This document shows positions 1 through 10,599 of a stretch of 64,000 nucleotides of DNA, piece after piece. Source of the stretch: Datisca glomerata (lineage: Eukaryota > Streptophyta > Magnoliopsida > Cucurbitales > Datiscaceae); NCBI GenBank assembly GCA_003255025.1, contig QANY01002371.1, forward strand, positions 434,001 to 498,000, read 5' to 3'. Numbering within the stretch: position 1 is the stretch's first letter; each line of letters opens with the position of its first letter. The notes below the pieces were generated by a model, which worked only from the letters and a program-made list of their open reading frames with translations, had not been told where the DNA came from and did not search any database. The position numbers and the translations under genes are program-made.

Positions 1-559
1 GAAAAGAACGTTTTAGATGTGGTATTCAAACTGCCACCTATGGTGAGAGCAATAGTTCATGGTCAGGCCAGCCTCCATCTTTATTCACCCTGCTTGGTCA
101 GCTTGATGGCATTTAGCAAGAGCCATCAAAACTCCTCTCAGCTGTAAGTCTTCAAAAACTACGATCTGTCTCCTTCATTTTGAGTTTTTATGGTTCCTCA
201 AATCTTTGTGTTTAAAGTTCTTATTTATCCTTGATATAGGAGACGATACATATTACATCATTTAATTAGTCCTTTGCAGCTTCTCTTTTGGGTTGACTTG
301 ATACTGTCAATTTTACCATTGTGATTGTTTTGTGTGCCTTGTCACAGAAACGCTGCTAAAATTTTAAGTACTTCAAATTTCCTTTGGTATTCTGCTTCTC
401 AATGTCTTTTTCTCAAATCTTGTGGGTTATGCACTTAAAAGAATTTTCTTTTAACTATTCTGATTGTGTAATTTTCCTGAGTGCAGAGCGAATATTGAAT
501 TGGAAGAGGAACTGTTCCATCTTCACCTTGTTGTTATTAACTTCCTCTGCCTTCGATAG
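1..559 (+). CDS. 3' end of an unidentified host gene (last two exons, 5' partial)
   Basis: Reading from base 1 in frame 1 there is an open stretch that includes the segments VVFKLPPMVRAIVHGQ and LYSPCLVSLMAFSKSHQ. It would stop at 145, but a strong splice donor (CT|GTAAGT) begins at 144. A good acceptor (TGCAG|AG) ends at 486. Joining 1-143 to 487-559 keeps the frame and gives a C-terminus containing NIELEEELFHLHLVVINF and a TAG stop at 557-559. The piece is about 71 residues, helix-rich and leucine-rich. I do not recognise the family, and the start lies outside the window. The agreement of frame across the intron is the main reason to believe it; without splicing it would simply end at the 145 stop. 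Confidence 0.5.
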
Positions 560-886
560 GTTGACGGTGGGAATCGTCCATCCAACTTCATATCTCATTT
601 TCTGTCTATAAAATAGATTTAGGGTCATACTGTTATGTCCATAGTAGTAATTTAACAGCTATGTAATTTGTCTATAGTTTTTTCTCTGAAGGGTTTATGT
701 ATTTGCTATTAATTTTATTTGGGGTAACTATTTCCTAAGTTTATTATTTATCATAAAATCTTTAGGATAAATCAATGCAATTTAGGAGGATATCAATTCA
801 AATCCTGAAATCTTCGAATTGATAGGGATGTAGAAAAAAAGCTTCCGATTTTTATTAATTTAAAAGATTTTTTTCAATCACTTGTT
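560..886. other. Probable 3' untranslated/intergenic sequence
   Basis: T-rich sequence after the stop codon of the gene to the left, with no open frame and no recognisable repeat. It probably holds the 3' UTR of that gene; no polyadenylation site can be assigned. Confidence 0.4.
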
Positions 887-910
887 GTCGTTACTCTTCA
901 GTTCTTTATG
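887..910. repeat. 24-bp direct repeat, left copy, flanking a plastid-derived insert
   Basis: The 24 bases here recur at 1166-1189 with a single difference (G/A at base 15). The two copies exactly bracket the plastid-like insert, so they look like a duplication made when that DNA was inserted, or a repair template copied twice. Confidence 0.7.
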
Positions 911-1165
911 CCGTAGTCGCTCAAAGGGTTGAAGGGAGATAGTGTATCAAGTTGTTCGCAAGGGCCAACTTGATCCTCTTCCCCAGGGATCCGAGATGAG
1001 GGAACCCTAAGAGAGCCGCCGACTCCAACTACCGTTCATGTACAATTCATACTAGATCTGACCAACTGCCCATCTTACCTCCTTTACGTTCTTGACAGCT
1101 CATCTTTGTCTCAGTAGAGTTTTTCAGTGGCATGTTTCAATCATCTTCCCCATTACTTAGAAAAA
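911..1165 (-). other. Plastid DNA insertion (NUPT): fragment of the trnA-UGC group II intron
   Basis: A GC-richer 255-bp island in AT-rich DNA. Read on the minus strand it matches what I know of the plastid trnA(UGC) intron in the rRNA operon of land plants, including the parts reading AAAGATGAGCTGTCAAGAA, GAGTCGGCGGCTCTCTTA and CCCTTCAACCCTTTGAGCG. Neither tRNA exon is included. Differences from the remembered plastid sequence are few and partly C-to-T or G-to-A, as expected of nuclear copies. It could also have come through the mitochondrion. The identification is from memory, not an alignment. Confidence 0.75.
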
Positions 1166-1189
1166 GTCGTTACTCTTCAATTCTTTATG
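1166..1189. repeat. 24-bp direct repeat, right copy
   Basis: Partner of the 887-910 repeat, immediately after the plastid-like insert. Confidence 0.7.
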
Positions 1190-1637
1190 ATTGAGGTTAA
1201 TATAAAAAAAAGTTTGTGTGTGTTTATATGTATATGTATGTATGTATGTATATAATATTTTCTGAAATTATATGTTGTGTGTAAATGTGCATTTAGTTGT
1301 GAAAAAGAGAAGGAAAAAAGTCAAGGCCCTCTCATCTTCTTATAAAACTGAATCAAACACGTGCTTCTGGCTAAGATAACCAAAGAGACTTAAGAAAATG
1401 GTGTTTTTTTAAGTTACAAATTTTGTAGAGATGTGATGTTACGATTTTAATTAACAATTATATCTACTCATTTTTGTCGACTTAAAAAATAATTCAATTT
1501 AAAAAAAAACTTGGTGTTTTAATTGTTTTTAAACCAAGTGTTATAGTTTTTGCTTTTAAATGTCTATACTAAATAGAAATGTAATCTATAGTGCTCTCCT
1601 ATTAAACATTATTTATCATATGTAACTCTAATTATCA
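1190..1637. other. AT-rich intergenic DNA
   Basis: No gene seen. A short TATG/TGTA microsatellite lies at about 1220-1256. From 1638 the sequence resembles 20627 onward and belongs to the duplicated promoter-like segment. Confidence 0.5.
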
Positions 1638-1669
1638 TAGGTAACTTACGTCTCCAATTTGTTAGTTTT

Positions 1670-1674
1670 GAAAC
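1670..1674. other. Target site duplication GAAAC (left) of the first LTR retrotransposon
   Basis: GAAAC here and at 18651-18655 bracket the element. The paralogous segment at 20627-20700 has a single GAAAC (20658-20662) in the same context with no insertion, which acts as an empty-site control. Confidence 0.85.
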
Positions 1675-2641
1675 TGTAAAGGATTTTTTCCGTTACTCAA
1701 TGATCAAAAGAAAAAGTATTGATAAAGGTTGATTTATATAAATATTAATGAGGGGGAGAGAGGAAGTTTAAGAATAAGAGAATGTAAGGAATGAATACTC
1801 TGAGTTCTATTTGCTCGGGTTGTATTGAATACATGTGTTTCATTTATCACACTGACATTTATATAGGCTTCCTAATTTACATGAACTGATTAGAATAATA
1901 ATAAAATGGAGGGGACGTTTCTGCCAGGTATGACCCTCCTTCCCTTCCTTATTTATGATTTTCATCTGTCTCATTCAGCCGATAATCAATCACAGCCATT
2001 TGACGATTTCTCATGATTCGAGTCGTTCAGTCGTAACCACTTGGTGGTCTATCATCGTGTCTTGTCCGAGTCATTCAACTATTTAATCAATCATGCCACT
2101 TGACCGTCATTCTAGACCTCTTTCGTTCATTCCTGGCTTGCGCAGTTCAGCGAGTTCCTTACCCATTCAGAGTAGTTCTTTGAGTCTCAAGTTTCCATTC
2201 GCGTTCTAGAGGTGTGGGTTCCATTAGTCTTTTCCCATTCTTGAAGGCACGACCCCTCGTCAGTCAATTCCCATTAACTAGTCATCTTTCCCTGTTATGA
2301 TGCTTTTCTCTTTCTGATGTGCTCTATCCATTCTGATGCTCTTTCTCGTTCTGATGTGCTCTTTTCATTCTGATGCTTCTCTCGTTTTGATGTGCTCTTT
2401 CCGTCCTAATGCTTCTCCCGTTCTGGTATGCTCTTTACGTTCTGATGCTCTTTCTCATTCTGATGTGCTCTTTCCGTTCTCATGCTCTTTCTCGTTCTTG
2501 AGGTGTTGGTCCCTCCCGTTTGTTTACGGGTGTCTCGCGACGTCAGTCTTTTTTCCTATTTTTCACTTTTCTGTGACTTTTTGCGAGCCCTTTGGTTGGC
2601 CCACCTTGTCAACATGACAGTGAGTGTTTTTTACCTGTTCA
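1675..2641 (-). repeat. 3' LTR of the first Tat element
   Basis: On the plus strand it starts TGTAAAGG and ends ACCTGTTCA. It aligns along its length with 17745-18650, sharing for example GGGGACGTTT, GCCAGGTATGACCCTCCT and GGTTGGCCCACCTTGTCAAC. Position 2642 onward is the polypurine tract, which fixes the inner boundary. Confidence 0.88.
2290..2505. repeat. Minisatellite inside the 3' LTR
   Basis: About ten degenerate units of roughly 16-22 bp built on TTCTGATGCTCTTTC or its TGTGCTCTTT variant. The other LTR has the equivalent array at about 18320-18512 with fewer units. Unit-number change explains part of the 61-bp length difference of the LTRs. Confidence 0.7.
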
Positions 2642-2653
2642 TTTGCCCCCATT
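2642..2653 (-). promoter_or_regulatory. Polypurine tract (plus-strand primer) of the first Tat element
   Basis: On the minus strand the bases before the 3' LTR read AATGGGGGCAAA followed by TGAACAGG. A G-run just before an LTR TG is the expected plus-strand priming site. It independently shows the element runs on the minus strand. Confidence 0.8.
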
Positions 2654-2877
2654 GCTCTTCGGTGATGCTCGTCGAAGTGCAATGAGTGTTCCCAACATGT
2701 GTCCAGTTTTGAGGGAGTGGTTCTCTTTGGTTCATCTCCCCTGTTTGTCACTTCTTTTATCCTACAAAACATTAATTGTTGCGTAAGAAAAGTCATTTAT
2801 TTTTAATAATAAAATGACATACCATCATTCCCTCATTTCTGGGGTTGCTGACACGCTCCTCGAAAATTTCATTTTGT

Positions 2878-3123
2878 CTTTGTGTCTTCTTATCTTGTCG
2901 TGACAAGCGCGCGTGCAGGATTCTTCTTTCATTCCCCACGTGCGTCGTTTCATTTACAATTCTTGCGAAGTGCATATTTTCAAACCATTAGTCTCCTTTT
3001 CTCCAGCTGTCGCATTTCTATTGGCTTGCGTGTTTAGGTAAACCCGACGTAATCATTTGTTACATCTCTTCCCATGCACTCGTCATTTGCCTTCCCCTTT
3101 TTAGAACTGATATCTTTTCATTT
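2878..3123. repeat. Left arm of a 246-bp inverted repeat
   Basis: This arm is the near-perfect reverse complement of 3421-3666; the two differ at only a modest number of positions. The spacer (3124-3420) is about 297 bp, so a transcript through it would fold into a long hairpin. The arm lies between the polypurine tract and the antisense ORF of the Tat element. Confidence 0.85.
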
Positions 3124-3420
3124 CAAATTATTAATGTTTTAAACTCATTTTTGGCGTCCATAGCTTATATCACATAGTCGTTTCCCTCAATTTTTCTTTT
3201 CACGCTCATTTCTACCTTCTGTAAGTTTCCCTTCTTCCCTTTTTCCTCTTCGTTGTTTCTTTTCTTCTTGCTTTTCTGCTTCATTTTTCTTCCACTGGTA
3301 GTAATGGAGGAGCATTCATTTAAAGTCATTATTCCCCTAGTCAGAAATAGGAACAAATTGAACCGTTTCCTTGCCTTTCATCAGGACGTCTTTCCGCCAG
3401 ACATAGTCTATGGTTTCAGG

Positions 3421-3666
3421 ACATGAAAAGATATCAGTTCTAAAAAGGGGAAGGCAAACGACGAGCGCATGGGAAGAGATGTAACAAATGATTACGTCGG
3501 GTTTACCTAAACATGCAAGCCAATAGAAATGCGACAGCTGGAGAAAATGAGACTAATGGTTTGAAAATATGCACTACGCAAGAACGGTAAATGAAACGAC
3601 GCACATGGGGAATGAAAGAAGAATCCTGCACGTGCGCTTGTCGCGACAAGATAAGAAGACACAAAG
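3421..3666. repeat. Right arm of the 246-bp inverted repeat
   Basis: Reverse complement of 2878-3123. It abuts the start of the plus-strand antisense ORF copy 1, so it may contain that ORF's promoter or leader; the left arm would be an inverted copy of it. The duplicated antisense region at 13313 lacks this arm. Confidence 0.85.
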
Positions 3667-5083
3667 GCAAAGGAATCCCTAAATATTTTCAATATAATCC
3701 CCTTTACCAGAACTCTCTATCCCCGATGTACTTAGCCTTAGGGTTAAATCTTTCATTCTTTCCTATTTTTCAAGAATTTTCTAGTACATTCAACCTTGCC
3801 CCTTCCCAATATAATCCTAGCACTTACGAGGTTCTTTTAAGGATTGAAACCCTCAATAGGAGGCACAACTTGAATATAGGTGTAGATGAGATCTGCGTTG
3901 TGTATATAGTGAAAAGGTACGAACTTTTCTATTACTGAGCTCCACACGTGAGTGAGAAGCAGGGAGGGCTAGTCAATGAACTCCCCAATGGGAATAAAGG
4001 CTGGGAGGAGGGTACTCTTCTCATAGGTGGAAACCGGAGCTCCCTTTCTTCTTCATTTTTCTGCTTATGCTTAACTTTGCTGTTTTATTGTTGCTTTTAT
4101 TTTTGGAATACTAATCTGTTTTTTGTTTTGTGCAGACAAAAATCTGAACAAGAGGCCCTTTACTCTAAAAGAAGTAGTCACGTGACTCCGTGCCGCCTAC
4201 AATTGTCCAGAACAGGACTGTAGAGATCTTCTCAACCCAAGTGAGAGATTGAAGTCACGGTCATACTCGTTATGGTTGTTGAATCTATTACTCTTTCATC
4301 CTCTACAGCAGAAGTTCCTCGGGCCATCCCCGTTACAATCCCTACTCCTGGTTTTCGTCAAGTAGTCTGGACGATTCTTCTGAGTCTTCAAAATCAGAGC
4401 GGGAAGGAGAGGAGTTGACTCAAGAAGAAAGAGAACATGAGATTCAACGAGAATTTACACAGAAGGGGGTAGAAGAACATGACGCAGTTTTTTGTTTTTC
4501 ATATAACGAGCTCGAGATGTCAAAGCGCCTCAGGAGTAACTTGTGGGGGACACCTGGTGAAAGCAAGCGCAAGAATATGGGGAATGCTAGTTCGTCACGC
4601 ATCTCAAAGGATGTCACTCCCCCCATTCATGATCTCCCTGCCCATGTTGCTGAGGTTTCTCCGGTTCTAGAGAGGATTGTCACGCCCCTCCCTCGGCTGC
4701 TAAAAAGTCAACCTCTCCTTCTGCTGGTTCCTCACATATGTCTGAGGAGATGGGTGTTTGGAGGTGGCGGCGATACCTTGCGGCTCCACCGGTTCCCGTC
4801 AATGTCAGCTTCCTGAAGGACCTCCATTCCTCACACGTGGTCATGAAGGGGATCATGTCTAATGTGAACGCTTCTACACTCCACCAGATGTCCATCCATG
4901 ATAAGGTTATCAGCTTGAGTCATTCTATGATGCAGATATTTCCATTTCCTTTTGCCTTTTTACATCCTTAGTATTTATGTGTAACTTCCTTACCAATTTT
5001 ACTAACACTATTTGAACAGGTCGTGACTTACGACAACGGGCTTTAGGAGGATATTCACTCTGCTGAGGAATAGATAGTCAATT
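3667..5083 (+). pseudogene. Antisense ORF (aORF) of the Tat element, copy 1: Transposase_28-like domain plus spacer, broken
   Basis: It runs opposite to gag-pol, between integrase and the 3' LTR. The first part (about 3720-3930) reads LNLSFFPIFQEFSSTFNLAP, then YEVLLRIETLNRRHNLNIGV and DEICVVYIVKR. This resembles the plant 'putative gypsy type transposon' domain (PF04195) known from Tat antisense ORFs. A stop after ELFYY at 3938 breaks it; the frame then continues with GGLVNELPNGNKGWEEGTL, typical of the same domain. A probable intron ends at TTGTGCAG near 4136, followed by a hydrophilic stretch with EEHDAVFCFSYNELEMSKRL. It has several frameshifts and is cut off by the CACTA insertion at 5083. 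The function of such ORFs is unknown. Family assignment is by eye. Confidence 0.6.
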
Positions 5084-8000
5084 CACTACAACAAATATGA
5101 CATTTTATAAGATTTAAATACAGGGTCCATAGTCTCCTCCTGTCAAAAACTCGAAACAACAAGACTCTTTATGAACCTTATAAAAAAATTTCATGTTAGA
5201 AGTTAAAAAAAGTGGGATGAAATTTTCTAAGGGAAGTGGGACTTAAAAAAATAAGGAGGAGTGAGTTTTAGTGAAGAGAGGCTCTCGATTACACACTCAA
5301 ACCCTTCCCTCTTCAGTCTTCTCTCTCAATTTCTTCATGAGAGAGATCTGCCATTCCCACAGTCTTCTCTCTCAAAGCTCTCACCTGCAGCTCCATCTCT
5401 CAACTTTGTCCACACAAGGAGAGACATGGCGGGATTATTCTTGATTTAGTGTATGATTTCTATGAAACTCAGACCCTTGCGTACGATCAAGTGAGTGGAG
5501 ATGGCTCTTCACATTTTTCATTTGTAAAACTAGGGCTCTTCGTATCTATTGTATAGAATAGAGAGTTAGGGTTCTTGGCTTTGCTGTTCATGAAAGTGTG
5601 AATCTGATTCTTCTTCATATGTTTACCTTAATCTCACTCATTCACTTGGGCCTGTTAGGAAAGCTTGTAAATCAAAGATAGTTTCTTTTTTTTTTGGATT
5701 TTTCTTCATTAATATATCAAAGATAGGGAGAAAAACATTGATTTTGGATCGTGTTTTCTCCGATTGATATTTTCTTTCTGAATCTTTGCAGCTTCGCTGT
5801 TTCATTTGACTATAGTAGTTATATATCATAGATCGTAGCTATAAACTGATTCTAGCTTCAGTTTGTGTTTCTAGTTCTCTAAAGAACCAAAATCACGAAG
5901 AGTCCCTTCTGTGTATTCCTCCATCGTTGCCGACAACGTTCCATCTCTACATAATTGTACAAATTAGGTTTGATTTTACTGCTCTTTCTTAGTTTTTATT
6001 TTTGATAAATGAATACTATTAGATTTTCTAATAATTGTTTTCACTCTCAAACTATTGGATCATCTTGAAGATATTATTTTGGTGAGTTTCTACTTCTAAG
6101 TCGAATGGTTATTCCTTTGCGCATATGTCTTTTTTTAGTTTTCTATATTTATATTCTCATCTGTTGATATGAATAAGCTTACATAAATCTTGTTTATCAA
6201 TCTGGTTTCAGAACTCCAATTTGTACCATTTTAGTATGTTTCATGCCTCACATCATATTTCACCAGTTCCTGCCACTGAAGATGAGGTACTGGCCTCTCA
6301 AAGCTAGTTCTTTATCTCCTTAGTAATTTTCTTTAATATGATGGTATGGCTATTTAATTTTTTCCTCCCTTTTCAGATTGAAGCAAAAGCAGCTTCTGTT
6401 AAAACTGTAGCAGAGCATGTGTGCTCCTTAATAATTATATTCTGACTTTAACCAGAGTGTTGTTAGGATGTTGGCAGGTACCTCCTCTACTACCATCATT
6501 AATCTATTCAAATTAAACTTTTGCATCTTGAAGTCTTCATGGTGTAGCTCCCTCCCTCCCTCTCTCCATCCTTCTCTCACTATCATGCGTGCAAAGGCAT
6601 GCAGACACGTGCTCAGACACAATTGTTCACTCACTCTGTTAGTCACTTTTCGCTCATAGATTTGATATATCTCCACATTGTACTCCTAGGCATGTATTAC
6701 TCAGAAACCACATACATCTTCTGCATTTTCTACTTGTAATATCTCATCTGTTAGATATCCTGAAATGTTACAATAGTTTTTAGGGCCCTTAATGTTTTGA
6801 GTTTGATTACTCATTGTTTCATTTAATTAGTATTCGACTTCGTTGTAGTTTGATTTTTATTATTAGTACGAAGAATCATGAAATTGTTGCTCTAACTACA
6901 AATGGTTAGCATTATTTGCCCAAAAAAACAGTTTGCTTTTTGGGGAATTGTTAAGGGGAATAAGTTTTTTATGTCGGGTAGAAAGTAGTTGATAGTAGGC
7001 TGACGGGCGAATTCACTCGCTTAATTTTGATAAAATTATAAGAATTGTGTTGAGGCGATCTGCAACTTAGGCTGGTGTAAAATTGGAGGAAGAAAAAAGA
7101 AGTGCTCATCTTTTACTTTTCCTTATCTTTGGCTATCAGGACTAGAGTTTAGGTTGTACTGTTCCAAAGTGCAATGAAGCAAAACATTGTCTACGTTAAT
7201 TTTCATAGTTGATTCAGTGTAAGTCATGAGAAATAAAATATGTCGTCTTTTGAATTCATTAAATGATTTAGAAATTCTTTGAATTGGATGGAATGGTTTG
7301 AAAAGACAAACCCAGTTACAGTTTCTTTAGTAAAATATTTGTTTGCACTTTCTTTGTGGGCCTAAAATCACTTTTGATCTCTCTTTAAGTGTCTGTCACT
7401 AAACACTTTCTGATTTTAAGCACATTCCTATGTTTTTTAATAACTTTGACTCACAGACTTTGGTTTTTGGTGTTCTGTTCTTATCCTCTGAATCTCTTTA
7501 TGTAATCTATCTCTTTAGTACACTTTTGTTTCTTTAAAAAAAGTATACTATTATGTTTTTTTAGAGATTATCTACTATGTTCAAATCAAGTATGTGTTTT
7601 AATAATGGCTGTCTGCAGTTTTCCGCCATTGTACATTAACATTTTTGCTATAGCTATTATGTTTTGACATACTGAATCTTCATAACTTATCTGTAGATTC
7701 TATATCAGTCGTTATCAACCATCATTGAGGGAGGTGTTAAATGGTTGGTCAACAAAATCAATGGTCAGTCATTTTACTCATTTCTGCACCATTCTCTAAG
7801 AGTTCATCTTTTTTATTAATTTGAATTTGATAAATTCTATGTTATGTTCTGATTAATGTGAATCCTTTTCCTTACGATTCTTTGGGTCCAAAGTTTTGTT
7901 TCTTTTACGTACTCGGTATATGTAAAGTTAGGAAGATTGTATTTCATTTATATTAACCCACAGAGTATCATAAAAATTGATCCAAATTGTTCATCTTATG

Positions 8001-8775
8001 TCAATCTACTGCTTTAGCTATGCAATTCTACAAAACCATATAGTGTGCTTAAAAATATGCAGTATTATTTTTTCACAAAGTATAAAATGGTCATGTGAGC
8101 AATGTGAAATTATTTTAAAGTTATTGTTTTATCTTTAAAATGTAGGACCTACAATCCCTTGAAGGTTTTCAACATGGCATCAAAGGTTGAAGAGATAAGC
8201 AGTGAAAATTTGAAATTATTTTGTAGCGTCTGTGAAACTTTTAGATGTTTTTTATGTTTTGAAACAAATGTTTTATTAGTAGACAAGTACTGATACTTAT
8301 TGATGATACTTTTGGATAATATTTTATGAAAATGAAATGATATTTGAATGCCTTTTAGTCTAGTAATATATTAATTTTGAATGTTTAGATAGGTAAGTAA
8401 ACATGTGCATATAAATTGATTGCAAAAAAAATATTTATAAAATGTCAGGAAAATCTCTTTATGAGAGGCGTGATTTATAACAAAAATAATATATCAATTA
8501 GATTCAAAAAAAATTTACGGTATCTAATTTAATAGGATACACACATACATGTAAATGTTAATTCACAAGTATTGAAAACACTCGTTGAATACATTCAACA
8601 GGAGTCTGAAAATCCTATTAAATAATATTCTACAGGAGTAGAAAAATCCTGTAAAAAGTGAGATACCATAGTGGTCTTCACAGGAGGCTTTCCATCTCGT
8701 GAAAAATACGAACTTTTAATATGAGAGGTTGTCACAGACGCCGCATGATCCGTATGGATTACTTTTCATGTAGTG
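5084..8775. mobile_element. Non-autonomous CACTA (CMC) DNA transposon nested in the Tat element
   Basis: The left end is CACTACAACAAA and the right end, read inward on the minus strand, is CACTACATGAAAAG. Subterminal motifs with inverted CCTCCTG/CAGGAGG blocks are present (5129-5140, 8680-8690), as usual for CACTA ends. The flanking triplets are ATT (5081-5083) and ATA (8776-8778), which do not match. By comparison with the second copy of this region (14796-15449), about 650 bp of Tat sequence is missing at the insertion point. No transposase ORF is visible. The interior contains exon-like blocks with splice sites that look like a captured host gene. Confidence 0.75.
6235..8180 (+). pseudogene. 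Exon-like blocks captured inside the CACTA element
   Basis: Four blocks with plant splice borders keep one frame when read together. 6236-6286 encodes HASHHISPVPATEDE with donor GAG|GTACTG; 6377-6418 follows acceptor TTTTCAG and encodes IEAKAASVKTVAEH; 7697-7763 encodes SLSTIIEGGVKWLVNKING with donor G|GTCAGT; a last block begins at 8146 after TGTAG and soon stops. I do not recognise the parent gene with confidence. The agreement of frame and splice sites suggests a fragment of a real gene carried by the transposon rather than chance. Confidence 0.45.
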
Positions 8776-9500
8776 ATAGTGAAATTCTATAAGCAATAAA
8801 AGTCTATTTTCCCTTTTAACAGTTTCCATGGTTAACTTTTCAAACAGTTAAGTAAACTCATCAACTAGTTTGATACTTAGTCCTTCAAACACTTGTAATT
8901 TTTTTCGAGGAATGCCTAAGTAAGAGTATGTTTACCCGTTTTCGTTGTTTCTACTTTCAATCTGTTGAGATTGGAATTCCCTTCCCTATTATTACCTGTG
9001 GGCCTATTGGAGTCGCCTGCTTCCATGGTTATTCCTTCTTTAGTTATTTTTCCTTTCGAGAGTAGGGCTCATATGATGCCCCTCAATGACTTTTCATACC
9101 CCTAGTTTTTTCCTTTCCATGGTTATTCCTTCTTTAGTTATTTTTCCTTTCGAGAGTAGGGCTCATATGATGCCCTTCAATGACTTTTCATACCCCTAGT
9201 TTTTTTTTATAATAGGACTTATGAATTGACCCTCCCAATGGCTTTTTATTCTCTTAGTTCCTTCTAGGATTAGGACTTATGAACTGCCCCTCCTAAGGAC
9301 TTGTTATACGCTTAGTTCCTTCTGAGAGTGAGACTTATGAACTGCTCATCTTAAGGACTTTTATCCCTTAGTACTTTCTTACAGTAGGACTTATGAATTG
9401 CCCCTCAAAAAGTCTTTTTATGTCATTAGTTACTTTTGAAAGTATGACTTATGAACTGCCCATCTAAAAGACTTTTTATGTCTTTAATTTCATTTAGTAA
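8776..9500 (-). repeat. 3' untranslated region of the Tat element with tandem repeats, copy 1
   Basis: 8779-9020 matches 15451-15690. It is followed by a tandem array (about 9022-9490). First comes a unit of about 93 bp present twice (9022 and 9115), then about five degenerate units of roughly 60 bp containing GACTTATGAACTGCCC. Such arrays between pol and the 3' LTR are typical of Tat elements and are known sources of satellite DNA. Confidence 0.75.
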
Positions 9501-9839
9501 TAATTCAGATAAAGAGAAGATTGACGCCATTATTTTTACATGGAAACCCCTAGCGGGGAAAAACCACGGGAAAGATGTCTCATTATAATAGATCATTTAC
9601 ATTCTTTACACAAAATATTTTTTCAGAGGAATTGCGTTCCATGGTTTCTGCAATTTTGTTCCTTCTTCCATTTTCAAGTGGTAATAGTCGCTTCCTCCTA
9701 TTTTGATGATGATGTACAATCCCTTCCATGTTGGCCCAAGCTTCCCTTCAATTTAGAAGATTTTCTGAGGACCAAATCTCCTGTTTGGAATTCCCATTTC
9801 CTTAATTTCTTCTGAAAATAAGATCTCCTTTTCTGATTG

Positions 9840-10500
9840 TAATGGGCCATTCTGATCATGGCCGCTTCCCTTCTTCCCTCTAGTTCATCGAGACCGTTTC
9901 TTAGGAATTATCCATTTTGATGTTCATTTAGCTCAGATATGATGGTGGGGCTTCCTATTTCTACGGGAATGATTGCTTCTGCTCTGTATGGTAACGCAAA
10001 TGAGGTTTTTCTCGTTGTCTCTCTTAGGGTCATTCTGTATGCCCATAAGACTGCATGTAGCTCTTCCACCCATTTTCCTTTGGTGGACTCCAACCGTTTC
10101 TTCAGGTTATCAAGTATGACCCGGTTTGATCTTTATGCTTGCGAATTCCCCTATGGGTAGTAAGGCGTGGAGAAATTATTCATGGTCATGAAATCTTCAC
10201 AAAATGTTCTTACTAAGTTTTTAGTGAACTGAAGTCTGTTGTCAGATACCAAGATCTGGGGGATCCCGAACGTGCATACAAAGTTTTCCATAGAACCCCC
10301 TTACTTCTTCCACAAGGATTCTGGTAGGCACTTCAAGTACGGTCATGCAAACATTTTCTTATATAATACCCCATTAATCATCGTGTACCTGGCATCTCGT
10401 TGTTGCACCTTTTTTACAAGTAATTTGTCTTTAGGAAGCGTTCTTTCTTAAAGTAAGCGGAATATGTCATCCTGCCAACTGGGTTCCCGTTCAACTTCTA
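9840..10500 (-). pseudogene. Integrase of the first Tat element, main copy, with internal deletion
   Basis: The minus strand at 9908-10093 encodes KGKWVEELHAVLWAYRMT and a tail ending ELNEHQNG, the end of a gypsy integrase core. Upstream at about 10250 ILVSDNRLQFTKNLV contains the second catalytic Asp region. Before that the frame jumps to the zinc-binding N-terminal part, so the first catalytic Asp block (WPFxQWxxDIVGP in the second copy) is missing. There are also stop codons. It is not functional. Confidence 0.7.
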
Positions 10501-10599
10501 CATCAACCACGTTATTCCATGGGAGCGAGATGCTTGGCTCCTTCAGAACTTACACGGGGATGTTCCTTTTGTAAGGGAAGCATAATGAAGATCCTAGAT

